A DNA stretch of 64,000 nt from Streptomyces sp. RPT161 (GCF_027533845.1 NZ_JAPZVN010000001.1:372001-436000), one strand, 5' to 3'. Shown: positions 15,820-24,385, counted from the first letter of the stretch. The notes: generated by a model not told the origin, from the letters alone. Numbers and translations: made by a program.

Positions 15820-17376
15820 TTGCTGATCGGCCACCTTGCGGGACTCCAGCTCACCGAGCTGTGGTCCCTGCGCGACGACACCTTCCTGCACCTCGACTGC
15901 GACCCGTCCGATCCGCCGTGCCCCGTCGTGCTCGACACGCGCTGGGGAGAGCTACGGCTCGACGCGCCGGGCCCGGCCGTGCGGGAAGCCCTGCGGCGGA
16001 TGCGCACCGGCCCCGTGTCGCTGCGCAATGTCGTCGCGGACTTCCCCGAGAGCGGGGTCGCCGAACCGGGCCGGGCGCTCAGCCCCGAGACGACCGAACT
16101 GCTGGCGGTGCTGCACCGGATCCAGCACGTGGTGGTGCGCACCCTCGCCGTGGGCTCGGTTCCGCTGCTGTCCGTCGTCCCGCTGTCCCCGCAGGCCGAG
16201 TTCGCCCCGCAGCCCCTGCCCCGGCACCTGCCCACGCGGCTGTCCCGGTTCACCGTGCTGCGCTACGCCCAGGGCGCGCTGCGCCTGGAGTCCCCGCTGT
16301 CCCACCATCGCGCCGAACTGCTGCGCCCCGAGGCGTCGGTGCTGCTGGCCCGGCTCTGCGGCACGCCCGCGGACGCCGCGGGGGCCGCGCCGCCCAAGGA
16401 GTGGGGCCCGCCCGCCCTGCCCGACGCCGTCGTGGACAGCGCCCTGTCCTACTTAATCGCGGCCGGCCTGGCCGTCCTCTCCGAGACCGGCCACGGCGGC
16501 GGTCCGGGCACACCGCCCCGGTTCGGCGAGGATCACGATCCGGCGCTGCTGGCCTGGTCCCCCGACGATCTGCTGCTGCACTCGCGCAGCAGGCTCGGCC
16601 GGCACGACGGCGATGTCGGTGCCACCTTCGAGCACGCCGCCCGGCTGCCCGCCGAGCCCGTCGTCAAGGCGGCACACGGCGCGCCGGCCATCCCGCTCCC
16701 CCGCCCCGAGCTGGCCGAACTGGCCCGCACCGGACCGGCGTTCAGCGCCGTCATGGAGCGCGGCCCGTCACTGTCGGTCGGCGCCGGAGAGCTGACCCGG
16801 GATCAGATCGGGTCGCTGCTTTACCAGGCGGCACGGGTGCGTTCGGTGTTCGCTTCCGGCCGCGGAGCCCCCGACGGCTACCTGCACAGCGAGCGCCCCT
16901 ACTCCAGCCTGGGCGACACCTACGCGCTGGAGTTGTATCTGCTGTTCCCCTCGGAGCGGAAGAACGTCTGGCCCGCGCCCGGTGCCTACCACTACGACCC
17001 GGCGGCCCACGCCCTGGAGAAGATGGACGAGGTGCCCGAGGCGCTGGCCGAACTCGCGGTCATCGCCCAGGCCGAGGCACAGCTGGCCGACCCGCCCGAA
17101 CTGCTGATCACCATCACCGCGCGCTTCCGCCGTGCGTCCGTCAAGTTCAGCGGCATCGCCTACGCCAACGTCCTCAAGGACGTCGGCGCGCTGCAGCAAG
17201 CTCTTTCCCTGGTCGCCACCGCCCTGGGCCTCGGCTCGTGCCCCCTGGCCCTCGGGGATGCCGACGTCGCGGCGCGGGCGCTGCGACTCGACTGGCGCAC
17301 GGAGTCGAGCGTGGGCGAGTTCCTGATCGGCGCACCCGCGCCGGCCGGGGCCGGCGCCGATCCGAGCGCCGCCTAG
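15820..17376 (+). CDS. SagB-family FMN-dependent azoline dehydrogenase
   Basis: A 518-residue protein with a divergent N-terminal half and a nitroreductase-like C-terminal half (about 290-510). The latter carries SERPYSSLGDTYALELYLL and AYANVLKDVG with ATALGLGSCPL, the flavin-binding signature of SagB/McbC proteins that oxidise azolines to azoles. The start is TTG at 15820 with a weak CTGGAAT upstream, 31 bases after the cyclodehydratase stop, so the three genes form one operon. SagB proteins are often about 300-500 residues, so the length is normal for the two-domain type. Its presence means the product should contain true thiazoles or oxazoles, if the peptide is processed. Confidence 0.86.
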   Translation: MLIGHLAGLQLTELWSLRDDTFLHLDCDPSDPPCPVVLDTRWGELRLDAPGPAVREALRRMRTGPVSLRNVVADFPESGVAEPGRALSPETTELLAVLHRIQHVVVRTLAVGSVPLLSVVPLSPQAEFAPQPLPRHLPTRLSRFTVLRYAQGALRLESPLSHHRAELLRPEASVLLARLCGTPADAAGAAPPKEWGPPALPDAVVDSALSYLIAAGLAVLSETGHGGGPGTPPRFGEDHDPALLAWSPDDLLLHSRSRLGRHDGDVGATFEHAARLPAEPVVKAAHGAPAIPLPRPELAELARTGPAFSAVMERGPSLSVGAGELTRDQIGSLLYQAARVRSVFASGRGAPDGYLHSERPYSSLGDTYALELYLLFPSERKNVWPAPGAYHYDPAAHALEKMDEVPEALAELAVIAQAEAQLADPPELLITITARFRRASVKFSGIAYANVLKDVGALQQALSLVATALGLGSCPLALGDADVAARALRLDWRTESSVGEFLIGAPAPAGAGADPSAA

Positions 17377-17534
17377 CAGCTGCCCTCCGCCGTACCCGGA
17401 CCATCACATCAACCGGTCGTCAGGGCATGGCGAGCCGGAGCCGTGTGTGGTTAGGCTGCCTCACGAGTCAGGAACACCCGGTGGCCGCCGTCGCGACCGC
17501 GCCCGCCGGACATGTCACGGGGGAGGATCACTAC

Positions 17535-18797
17535 ATGGTTTCCGGCTGTCCGCCACAGGCCAAACCGAACGCGTCCCAGGTCGGCGACTCGAAGCGCATG
17601 GCGCCCAGACTCGCCATGACTATCACGACCGTGGTGCTGTGCGCCTTCTGTTTCGTCGCGGTCACCTACGAATTGAGCTCCCGGCCCTCCGTGGACGCCT
17701 TCACCGAGGCCATGGTGCTGCTGCTGGTGATATTCGTGGTCCAGCTGCAGATCTCCTTCCCCCGGTTCGTGCCGGTCCTCGGCCAGCACCGGCTGATCCT
17801 GCTGCTCGTGCAGTCCCTGCTGACGTATGTGCCCTTCCTTTCCTACGGGCAGGCATGGCTGCCGCTGCCGGGGCTGCTGGCCGGGTCCGCGCTGCTGGTG
17901 CTGCCCGACGTCCTCGCCTGGCCGGCCTTCGCTCTGATTGTGGCCAGCACCGATGTGCTCCAGTTCTTCGTCGGGCTCGGCTGGCGCGACGTGTCGTACA
18001 CCACCGTCTCCACCCTCCTGACCGGCCTGGTGGTCTTCGGCCTGTCCCGGCTGACCGACATGGTCACCGAGGTCCACCGGTCCCGCGCGGATCTGGCCCG
18101 GCTGGCCGTGGACCAGGAGCGGCTGCGCTTCGCCCGGGATCTGCACGATCTGCTCGGCTACAGCCTGTCGACCATCACCCTCAAGTGCGAGCTGGCCTAC
18201 CGCCTGCTGCCAGGGCAGGCCGGCCGCGTGCAGCAGGAGCTCACCGAGATCCTGCGCACCTCGCGCCAGGCGTTGTCCGACGTACGCGCGGTGGCCAGCG
18301 GCTACCGGGACATGAAGCTGTCCACCGAGGTCGCCGGCGCCGAGTCCATGCTCGACGCGCTGGACATCACCACCACCACGCACGTCACGTGCGGGACACT
18401 GCCCCGCGAGGTGGACACCACCTTGGCCACGGTCCTGCGCGAGGGCCTGACCAACATGCTCCGGCACAGCAAGGCCGCGCGCTGCAGGATCACCGCACTG
18501 CGCCGGGGCCGCACCGTCACGTTCCGGCTGGCCAACGACGGCGTCGACGGGTCCAGGGGGCACCTTCATCCGCTGGCGTGCGAGGAGGGCAACGGCAACA
18601 GCGGGATCCGCAACCTCGCTACGCGCATCGAGGCGATCGGCGGCACGCTGACCGCGGGAAGCCGATCCGACGGCTGGTTCGTCCTGGAAGCCGTCATCCA
18701 CCTCACCGAGACGACCGTGGAAGAGACCGGCCCCGAGGGTGTCGAGGCCGGTGACCCGCGGCTGGAAAGGGTGGGCGCCGACGCGCGCGAGGGCTGA
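17535..18797 (+). CDS. NarL/DesK-type sensor histidine kinase
   Basis: A 420-residue membrane kinase. About five hydrophobic segments occupy residues 26-175. The phospho-acceptor His204 is in FARDLHDLLGYSLS (HisKA_3), followed by an ATPase domain with the N-box LREGLTNMLRHSKAARC and the G-box NGNSGIRNLATRIEAIGG. No extracellular sensor domain of size is present, so a membrane or intramembrane stimulus is likely. The ATG at 17535 was chosen because GGGAGG lies 8 bases upstream; an earlier in-frame ATG at 17429 lacks this. It converges with the response regulator gene only 15 bases away, an uncommon arrangement for a cognate pair. Confidence 0.9.
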   Translation: MVSGCPPQAKPNASQVGDSKRMAPRLAMTITTVVLCAFCFVAVTYELSSRPSVDAFTEAMVLLLVIFVVQLQISFPRFVPVLGQHRLILLLVQSLLTYVPFLSYGQAWLPLPGLLAGSALLVLPDVLAWPAFALIVASTDVLQFFVGLGWRDVSYTTVSTLLTGLVVFGLSRLTDMVTEVHRSRADLARLAVDQERLRFARDLHDLLGYSLSTITLKCELAYRLLPGQAGRVQQELTEILRTSRQALSDVRAVASGYRDMKLSTEVAGAESMLDALDITTTTHVTCGTLPREVDTTLATVLREGLTNMLRHSKAARCRITALRRGRTVTFRLANDGVDGSRGHLHPLACEEGNGNSGIRNLATRIEAIGGTLTAGSRSDGWFVLEAVIHLTETTVEETGPEGVEAGDPRLERVGADAREG

Positions 18798-18812
18798 CCG
18801 GCGCCCCGGGTC

Positions 18813-19418
18813 TCACAGCCAGCCGGCCTCGCGGGCGATGCGGATGGCGTCCACGCGGTTGCGGGCGTTGAGCTTGTTGACCGCGGCCGTCAGGTAGTTG
18901 CGTACCGTGCCCGCCGACAGGAACAGTCTGGCCGCTATCTGCCGCGCCTCCTCGCCCTGCGCCGCGAGCCGCAGCACCTCCAGCTCCCTTCCGGTCAGCG
19001 TGGTCGCCTCCGGCTCCAGGGCGGCCAGCGCCAGCGACGGGTCCACCACACGCTCACCGGCCGCCACCGAGCGGATCGCAGCGATGAGCCGGTCCGGTTC
19101 GGTGTCCTTGAGCAGGAAGCCGGAGGCGTGCGCGGCCACCGCCCGGCGCAGGTTGCCGGGGCGGCCCAGGCTGGTGAGGATGAGGGTGCGGCAGCCGGGG
19201 ACCGCGGTGTGCAGCTCGCCCGCCGCGGTGATGCCGTCCGTACCCGGCAGATCGATGTCCAGCACGGCGACGTCAGGCCGTTCACTCTTCGCCCGGGAAA
19301 CGATGTCGCTGCCGTTGGAGAGTTCCGCAACAACAGCGATATCGTACTCCAGTTCGATAAGAGCCACCAGGGCTCTCCGGAGCATGTGCAGATCTTCGGC
19401 AATCAGGACCCTGATCAT
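18813..19418 (-). CDS. NarL-type response regulator
   Basis: A 201-residue regulator. The receiver domain carries the acidic pocket AED near residue 8, the phosphorylation site Asp54 in VLDIDLPG, the switch residue in LTSLG and Lys in FLLKDTE. A LuxR-type helix-turn-helix spans about 140-185 (LTGRELEVLRLAAQG to TVRNYLTAAVNKL). The ATG follows GGGGGAG. It is probably the partner of the convergent kinase. Two CACGTG hexamers 11 bases apart lie just upstream and could be its own operator. Confidence 0.92.
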   Translation of the reverse strand: MIRVLIAEDLHMLRRALVALIELEYDIAVVAELSNGSDIVSRAKSERPDVAVLDIDLPGTDGITAAGELHTAVPGCRTLILTSLGRPGNLRRAVAAHASGFLLKDTEPDRLIAAIRSVAAGERVVDPSLALAALEPEATTLTGRELEVLRLAAQGEEARQIAARLFLSAGTVRNYLTAAVNKLNARNRVDAIRIAREAGWL

Positions 19419-19444
19419 TCGTCTCCCCCGTGGACCACATATGG

Positions 19445-19461
19445 CACGTGCAGGGCACGTG
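19445..19461. promoter_or_regulatory. Paired CACGTG motifs upstream of the response regulator
   Basis: CACGTG occurs at 19445-19450 and again at 19456-19461, exactly 11 bases (one helical turn) apart, within a longer GGCACGTG direct repeat. The place is 27-43 bases upstream of the regulator ATG, a good position for autoregulation by a LuxR-type protein dimer. Function is inferred from symmetry and phasing only. Confidence 0.35.
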
Positions 19462-19566
19462 TGTTCGTCATTATGCAGTCCCGAACATCCACGGAAAGGC
19501 GAGCCGCCGTATTCACCCGTGCAGCGCCCCCTCCACCGGTGCATACCGCTCAACGGGCCGTACAAG

Positions 19567-20421
19567 TCAGGCGCCTTGCCGGCCCAGCAGATCCACCACC
19601 TGCCCCAGGAAACCCGCGTCCAGCATTGTCCCGACCGAGGTGTCCTCCTCCCCTCCGTGGCCCGCGTCCTGGCACGCGATGCTCACCAGATAGCGGTCTT
19701 TGGAGGTGCGCCCGCCGTTCAGCTCCAGCCTGAAGGTGCCGAAGGACCACTCCCCGTGCGAGGCCGCCCCCCCGTCCGGCGTCTGCAGCTCCCGCCCCCC
19801 GGGGCCGAAGCCGAACTGGGTGAATCCCAGCCGCATGCCCTGCCCCAGCGCCTTGGTGTAAGCCTCCTTCAACGTCCACGTCCGCAGCAGCTCCGCTTCC
19901 TGCTCGGGTCCGGCCAGATCGGTGAGCCGCGCGCGCTCGGCCGACGTGCACATCTGCCGGTACACCTCGGAGTACCGCAGCCTGCGCCCCGCCAGCTCGG
20001 TGTCCACCCCGATCCGGCCGAGCCGGTTGAGGCCCACCACGACCAGGTCGAGGGTGTGGCTGAGGCTGACGTCGATCTGGTCACAGCCGCGCAGGTACGG
20101 CCTCCCGCCGGGCTTGTACGCCAGTTCCACCGCGTCCGGCAGCACGTCCAGCGCGGCGCTCGCGGCATGCCGTACGAGCATCCGGGAGACGGCGAAGCGG
20201 TATCTGACCTCGGGTTTGGTCAGGGTGTTGAAGCGCTGCCAGTCGCGGTTGCCCAGCAGCGAGCGCAGTTCGGGCCCGGCGGCCACCACGGACCGCCACT
20301 GCTGCCAGTTCGCGTACACCACCGCGTTGCCGAAGAACGCCACGGATTCGCGGACGCGCAGCCAGGGGCCGTGCGGACCCTCCATCAGGATTGGTGCGGT
20401 GACCGAGCCGCGCCCCGCCAT
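19567..20421 (-). CDS. Sfp-type 4-prime-phosphopantetheinyl transferase
   Basis: A 284-residue enzyme that transfers phosphopantetheine from CoA to carrier proteins. The magnesium/CoA motifs are visible: IDVSLSHT, GVDTELAG and WTLKEAYTKALG. It is the obvious candidate to activate the cluster ACP (Ser41). The ATG overlaps the stop of the acyl-CoA-dehydrogenase-like gene as TGATG, so both are made from one message. The N-terminal 50 residues are unremarkable and the C-terminus extends some 60 residues past the core, as in other actinobacterial Sfp types. Confidence 0.9.
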   Translation of the reverse strand: MAGRGSVTAPILMEGPHGPWLRVRESVAFFGNAVVYANWQQWRSVVAAGPELRSLLGNRDWQRFNTLTKPEVRYRFAVSRMLVRHAASAALDVLPDAVELAYKPGGRPYLRGCDQIDVSLSHTLDLVVVGLNRLGRIGVDTELAGRRLRYSEVYRQMCTSAERARLTDLAGPEQEAELLRTWTLKEAYTKALGQGMRLGFTQFGFGPGGRELQTPDGGAASHGEWSFGTFRLELNGGRTSKDRYLVSIACQDAGHGGEEDTSVGTMLDAGFLGQVVDLLGRQGA

Positions 20422-22211
20422 CAGGCGGCCCTTCCTGTCCGTGCGTGCCCGCCCGGCGCCCCGCCGGACCCGTCGAGTGCCGCGCCGTGCAGGTCGTAGC
20501 CACGCCCGGTGCGCAGACGGGCCACCGCCTCGCCGTACACCCGCTCCACACAGTCAGGCGGTGCGTCGGGGAGCCTGATGCCCAGGCGTCCGGCGAGCCT
20601 GCCGAGGGCGAGGACCAGCCACGCCGGGTCGGCGAGAAAGGGGTCCGTGCCCTCCTCCAGGCGCACCCAGTGGCCCAGCGCGGCCCCGGCGGCCGCCACC
20701 ATGACATAGCGGTCCGTCAGCGCGGCCCACTGCGCACTGGCCGCGAGCGTGCGGCTGTCCAGGACCACCGCACGGAACCGGTCGCGCAGCTCGGCCAGTT
20801 CGGCCACGAACGCCTCGGCGATGGTGCACAGCAACGCCCGGGTCCCGTCGTCCCCGTGGCCCGAGTGCGGACCGCCGCCGTCCCCCAGCCGGCGCACCGC
20901 GCCGAGCAGCGCCGCGACGAGCCGGTCCTCGCCCCCGGCCACCGCCAGCGACTCCAGCGCGAGCGGCGCCAACGGCTGCCGGGTGGCGAACAGCAGGTCC
21001 GGCGGGTCCTGCGTCACCCCCCACGACCGGCGCGCGAGGAGCGGAAGCTGCGGGATGAGCACCGCCTGGCAGGCCGCCGTGCCCATGTGCCCGAGCCCGG
21101 CGGCGGGCAGATCGCGCAGCAGCTTCTGCAGGAATCCGTGCACGCTGTCCCGGCGGTAGCCTGAGGCGCCTAGCACGGTGCCCAGTTCCTCCAGGTCCTC
21201 CCGGACGAGATCGGGCACCAGGTACTTGACCGCGGCGGCTCCCAGGTGAGCGCTGTCCGGGAACACGTGCAGGGAGCGCAGCACCGCGGTCGCCATCGCG
21301 TCGCACAGCAGCACATCGGCGAACACCGCGGCCAGCACGGCCCGTTGGCGCCTGCCCGCACCGCCCTCGCGGCCGCTCAGCACGGTGCGGACAGCCGCCC
21401 TCAGTACGGTGTCGGCGGCGCCGAGCAGCACGGAGGAGACCAGCGAGCGGTTGAGCTGGAAGGTGCGCAGCGCCAGCTGCATCCCCTGGCCCGGCTCCCC
21501 CACCAGGGCGTCGGCCGACACGGGGCAGTCGGCGAACTCCAGTCCGGCGAACCGGCAGCCGCGCATCCCGGTGCTCAGCTTCCTGGGCAGGACGCGTAGT
21601 CCGCCCCCGGTCACCGCGTTGGGCTCCAGCAGCAGCACGGAATGACTGGTCGGTCCCCGCCCCTGCCCGGTCCGGGCGTACACCACCAAGGCCCCGGCCC
21701 GTTCGGCGTTGACCACGCCGTCCTTGCGGCCACTGAGCAAGAATCCGTGCGCGCCGGGACGGGCGACCAGTTCGCCCTGCCACATGGTGTTGCCGTGCGC
21801 GAGGCTGTGGTGCACGATCCCCGTCCTGCCGCCACCGCACATCAGTGCGGCGAGCCGCGCCCGCTGCTCTGGCGAACCGGCGGCCCAGACCGCCGACGCG
21901 GCGAACAGCGAGGTGATCCCGTATCCGAATCCCAGCGCCACATCGCGGCGGAACACCGGACGCAGGACGCGGGCGAGCACATCTGCCCGCGCCAACCGCC
22001 CGCCAAGCGCCACGGGGACGAACTCGGCACCGAACCCGACCGCGTCCAGTCGCCGTTCGGCCTCCGCCGACAGCTCGAACCTCTCGTCCGCCGCCAGCAG
22101 GGCCGCGAACCCGACCGGATTCTCGGCGTCGTCAGGGTCCCCGAGGGCGTTCTCCACTTCCGCGATCCGGCGCCGCACCCCGGCCTCGGCTTCCGTCACT
22201 GCCTTGTTCAT
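20421..22211 (-). CDS. Acyl-CoA-dehydrogenase-family flavoprotein
   Basis: A 596-residue protein, much longer than usual ACADs (about 380). Residues about 30-380 follow the fold: an N-terminal helical part, the middle-domain stretch IVHHSLAHGNTMWQGELVA, FLLSGRKDGVVNAERAGALV, then LNRSLVSSVLLGAADTVLRA. The C-terminal about 200 residues (from DPPDLLFATRQPLAPLALE) form a further helical domain as in acyl-CoA-oxidase-like members. It could oxidise a starter or precursor acyl thioester; the substrate is unknown. The ATG has GAGGAG 7 bases upstream and overlaps the small upstream gene by 4 bases. The general ACAD base residue could not be assigned safely. Confidence 0.75.
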   Translation of the reverse strand: MNKAVTEAEAGVRRRIAEVENALGDPDDAENPVGFAALLAADERFELSAEAERRLDAVGFGAEFVPVALGGRLARADVLARVLRPVFRRDVALGFGYGITSLFAASAVWAAGSPEQRARLAALMCGGGRTGIVHHSLAHGNTMWQGELVARPGAHGFLLSGRKDGVVNAERAGALVVYARTGQGRGPTSHSVLLLEPNAVTGGGLRVLPRKLSTGMRGCRFAGLEFADCPVSADALVGEPGQGMQLALRTFQLNRSLVSSVLLGAADTVLRAAVRTVLSGREGGAGRRQRAVLAAVFADVLLCDAMATAVLRSLHVFPDSAHLGAAAVKYLVPDLVREDLEELGTVLGASGYRRDSVHGFLQKLLRDLPAAGLGHMGTAACQAVLIPQLPLLARRSWGVTQDPPDLLFATRQPLAPLALESLAVAGGEDRLVAALLGAVRRLGDGGGPHSGHGDDGTRALLCTIAEAFVAELAELRDRFRAVVLDSRTLAASAQWAALTDRYVMVAAAGAALGHWVRLEEGTDPFLADPAWLVLALGRLAGRLGIRLPDAPPDCVERVYGEAVARLRTGRGYDLHGAALDGSGGAPGGHARTGRAA

Positions 22212-22507
22212 CGGAAACTCCTCGTCGGAAGCCAGTCGCACAGCTTCGCCAATTCCCTCGCGAGTTCCCGCTCCACTGCGCTCAGCGGGGCATCAGGCAG
22301 CAATCGCTCCGGATGCCCGGGCGGCGGCCCGGCGAGCGGCTCCCGCGCACCACCGTGGGGAAACTCCCGCGCACCGCCTTGGGGAAATCCGCCCAGCACC
22401 ACCTCGCCGAACTCCACCAGCACCCGCCACACACCCTTCGCCCCAAGTACGGTCCACAGCGCCAACCATCGCCCGACACATCGGAAAACCAACCGGCTCA
22501 CCCCCAT
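22208..22507 (-). CDS. Small DUF6059-like protein
   Basis: A 99-residue protein whose stop overlaps the flavoprotein start as ATGA. It has an N-terminal hydrophobic helix region (GRWLALWTVLGAKGVWRVLV) and the C-terminal motif PPPGHPERLLPDAPLSAVE, which I recall from the small actinobacterial DUF6059 family; this was not checked by search. The middle holds a duplicated segment, GGAREFPHGGARE. Function is unknown. The tight overlap implies joint expression with the flavoprotein and phosphopantetheinyl transferase. The exact start is uncertain because only an AGGTGG directly abuts the ATG. Confidence 0.55.
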   Translation of the reverse strand: MGVSRLVFRCVGRWLALWTVLGAKGVWRVLVEFGEVVLGGFPQGGAREFPHGGAREPLAGPPPGHPERLLPDAPLSAVERELARELAKLCDWLPTRSFR

Positions 22508-22688
22508 CCACCTACAGACCCCGTCACCCTGCCTTCACGCGCTAGACCCCCGCTCGACCACGGGACCCGGCCCACTCGTTCCTCGGTCCACGCGCCGACT
22601 ACATGGAGACCGCCGTAGGAAACCTGTGGAGCGGCTCGCCTGGATCGTCCGGATAGCAGTTCCGGTACGCGTTTGTGAGGGACGCGTT

Positions 22689-22713
22689 CGTGAATGACGC
22701 GTCGTCATTCACG
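22689..22713. repeat. Perfect inverted repeat, 11-bp arms
   Basis: The arm at 22689-22699 (CGTGAATGACG) pairs perfectly with 22703-22713 around a CGT loop, and the half-site NGTTCGTGAATGACG-like text also precedes it. It could be an operator or a relict terminator; nothing intact flanks it closely. Confidence 0.45.
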
Positions 22714-23109
22714 AGCGCGAAGGTCAGCACTCGCTGTGGCTGGCGTTCGCGAAGATCCCGGCCAGTTGGATGGCGGGGCGCGGCGAGGACACGGGGACCG
22801 CGTGCCTGGAGTACGTGGAGCAGAACTGGACCGACCTGCGCCCGCTCAGCCTGGAGCCCGGTTCTTTCCAAGTGATCGCGTGTTCCCGGCGGCGCTGCTG
22901 CACCGCCTGCCCCTGGAGGTGATGGTGGTACGACCGGAGAGGGTGCTGCTCTGGCACGGCGACCTCATCGCGCGCCGCCACGCAGCCGTTCCACCGAAAT
23001 GCGTGTCCCGTAGGTCACTTTCGTGTGGTGCTCCTCGGATCACATTGTCAGTGGCGGCTGCGACGCTGCCGACATGACCCCTTGGAACCTGCTCGTCCGT
23101 CTTCGTCTA

Positions 23110-23400
23110 CCAGGCCGCTCGCCGTTGGAGGAGTGCATGGTCCCCAAGCACGCTGGTGTAGAGGCGGCGGACATGGCATCCCCCCATCGTTTCGATGGCA
23201 GTGGTCACGAGAGCTGGGTCCGCGAGCGCGGCGGACCGCAGGTCGATGATCTCCTCCCGCGAAATTGCACAGCAATGTCGTGTGCCCCCATGCCCTGGTC
23301 GCTCAGCGGGCGGAGCGCGAACGCGAGGCGTCGCAGTCCCTCGGATTGTGTCCAGCCGACCGGCGGGCGGACCTTACGGGCAATAGCGATAACCCGCATC
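23110..23400 (-). pseudogene. Frameshifted gene remnant, family not recognised
   Basis: On the minus strand one frame reads VIAIARKVRPPVGWTQSEG and RLAFALRPLSDQGMGAHDIA; near 23270 coding signal moves to another frame reading ISREEIIDLRSAALADPAL and VTTAIETMGGCHVRRLYTS. Both parts have Streptomyces-like codon use, which would be odd for random sequence, but neither has a start with a ribosome site. I do not recognise the family. It may equally be two unrelated fragments. Confidence 0.25.
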
Positions 23401-23567
23401 ACCTGGCGGACGGAACGTCGTCGGCGGGAAGCGTGCGTTCCGCTGCCCGCCGACCATGACATTTGTCCTGTCGGATTGTTGAGCGGTGACACTGCCGGTG
23501 GCACCCGCGTCTTCGCGAAGCTGAGGCCACGAAATCGAGCTGGTACGGCGACGCGAAGGCGGCGGAG

Positions 23568-24245
23568 ATGACCGAGAACTACTCCCCTCGTAAGGAAATG
23601 CTCAACAACTTCAAGCCCCTTGTCCTCGACATCGGCTTGCCGCTGGGCTCCTACTACCTGCTGCACGACGCCTTCGGTGTCGACCTGTTGCTGTCGCTCG
23701 CCCTGAGCAGCGTTCCCCCGGCGGTGCGCACGTTGTACGGGTGGCTACGGGACCGCTCGCTCAACGGCCTGGCCGCACTGATGCTGGTGATGAACATCGT
23801 GGGCATCGCCTTGTCCTTCACCAGCGGCAGCCCCCGGATCATGGTGGCGAAGGACTCCGGTACCAGCAGCGTCTTCGCGATCGTCCTCATCGTCTCGGCG
23901 TTCTCGGGCAAGCCGTTGATGTCGGCAGGTCTGCGGCCCTGGCTGGTCAAGGGCAACGCCGACCGGGCCACCGCCTTGGACCGGCTCACCGCCACCTCGG
24001 CACGGTTCCGGCGGATGGATCGGAAGTTCACCCTCATATGGGGCGCGACGCTGCTCGTGGAGTGCGTGGCGCGGGTGATCGGGGCGTTCACCCTGCCGGT
24101 GGCGACCATGGTCTGGCTCTCGAACGTGCTGCTGATTGCCGCCATCGTCCTGGCCAGCGTGGTCGGCGGCGCCGTCGCCGCCGACCCCATGGAGAAGATG
24201 ATCGACGCCGAGCTGGCGCCCACCCTCACTCCCCAGCCCGCCTGA
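23568..24245 (+). CDS. VC0807-family integral membrane protein
   Basis: A 225-residue membrane protein with about six hydrophobic segments: residues about 15-35, 40-60, 68-88, 100-120, 150-170 and 180-205. The text LGLPLGSYYLL-like opening (DIGLPLGSYYLLHDAFG) and VPPAVRTLYGWLRDRSLNG match what I know as the VC0807/DUF3159-like group found near actinobacterial regulators. Function is unknown. The start is uncertain: GGCGGAG touches the first ATG, and a second ATG 30 bases downstream (MLNNFKPL) also follows purines. It converges with moeZ across a strong hairpin. Confidence 0.75.
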   Translation: MTENYSPRKEMLNNFKPLVLDIGLPLGSYYLLHDAFGVDLLLSLALSSVPPAVRTLYGWLRDRSLNGLAALMLVMNIVGIALSFTSGSPRIMVAKDSGTSSVFAIVLIVSAFSGKPLMSAGLRPWLVKGNADRATALDRLTATSARFRRMDRKFTLIWGATLLVECVARVIGAFTLPVATMVWLSNVLLIAAIVLASVVGGAVAADPMEKMIDAELAPTLTPQPA

Positions 24246-24334
24246 TGCGCGCCGTCCCCAAAGCGGCGCCGGGAACGCAGCCCCGAGAAACCCACCCAGC
24301 CAGCGGCCGGGGACGAAGCCCTCAGAAAGAGAGG

Positions 24335-24361
24335 GGCTCCGGGGGCTGGGCCCCCGGAGCC
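24335..24361. terminator. Bidirectional hairpin terminator
   Basis: A perfect 12-bp stem, GGCTCCGGGGGC at 24335-24346 with 24350-24361, closes on a 3-base TGG loop. It sits between the convergent VC0807-family gene and moeZ. Confidence 0.75.
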
Positions 24362-24385
24362 GTCGCCGTGATAACGGACCGTATG

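Larger units (their letters stand above)
22512..23567. other. About 1 kb without an intact gene; decayed coding fragments
   Basis: No full-length ORF with normal codon bias spans this stretch. Short pieces retain GC-rich third positions: plus strand about 22720-22865 (HSLWLAFAKIPASWM and LEYVEQNWTDLRPLSLEPG) and about 22875-22990 in another frame (VFPAALLHRLPLEVMVV, PERVLLWHGDLIARR), and minus strand about 23110-23400 (RLAFALRPLSDQGMGAHDI, then after a frame change SREEIIDLRSAALADPALV). They look like remnants of at least two genes left after rearrangement. This is the likely right border of the biosynthetic region. Confidence 0.45.

Noticed and set aside
13305..16253. A minus-strand open frame of about 980 codons across the YcaO fusion
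   Set aside because: Antisense shadow of the E1-like/YcaO gene; the plus strand carries zinc cysteines and ATP-site motifs, this frame carries none.
15861..18797. A single plus-strand frame running through the SagB-like gene into the histidine kinase
   Set aside because: Only the part from 17535 has a ribosome site and a kinase fold; the earlier part is an out-of-frame reading of the dehydrogenase gene.
24335..24361. The moeZ-side hairpin as a riboswitch
   Set aside because: It is a simple perfect stem between convergent genes and so best explained as a terminator.
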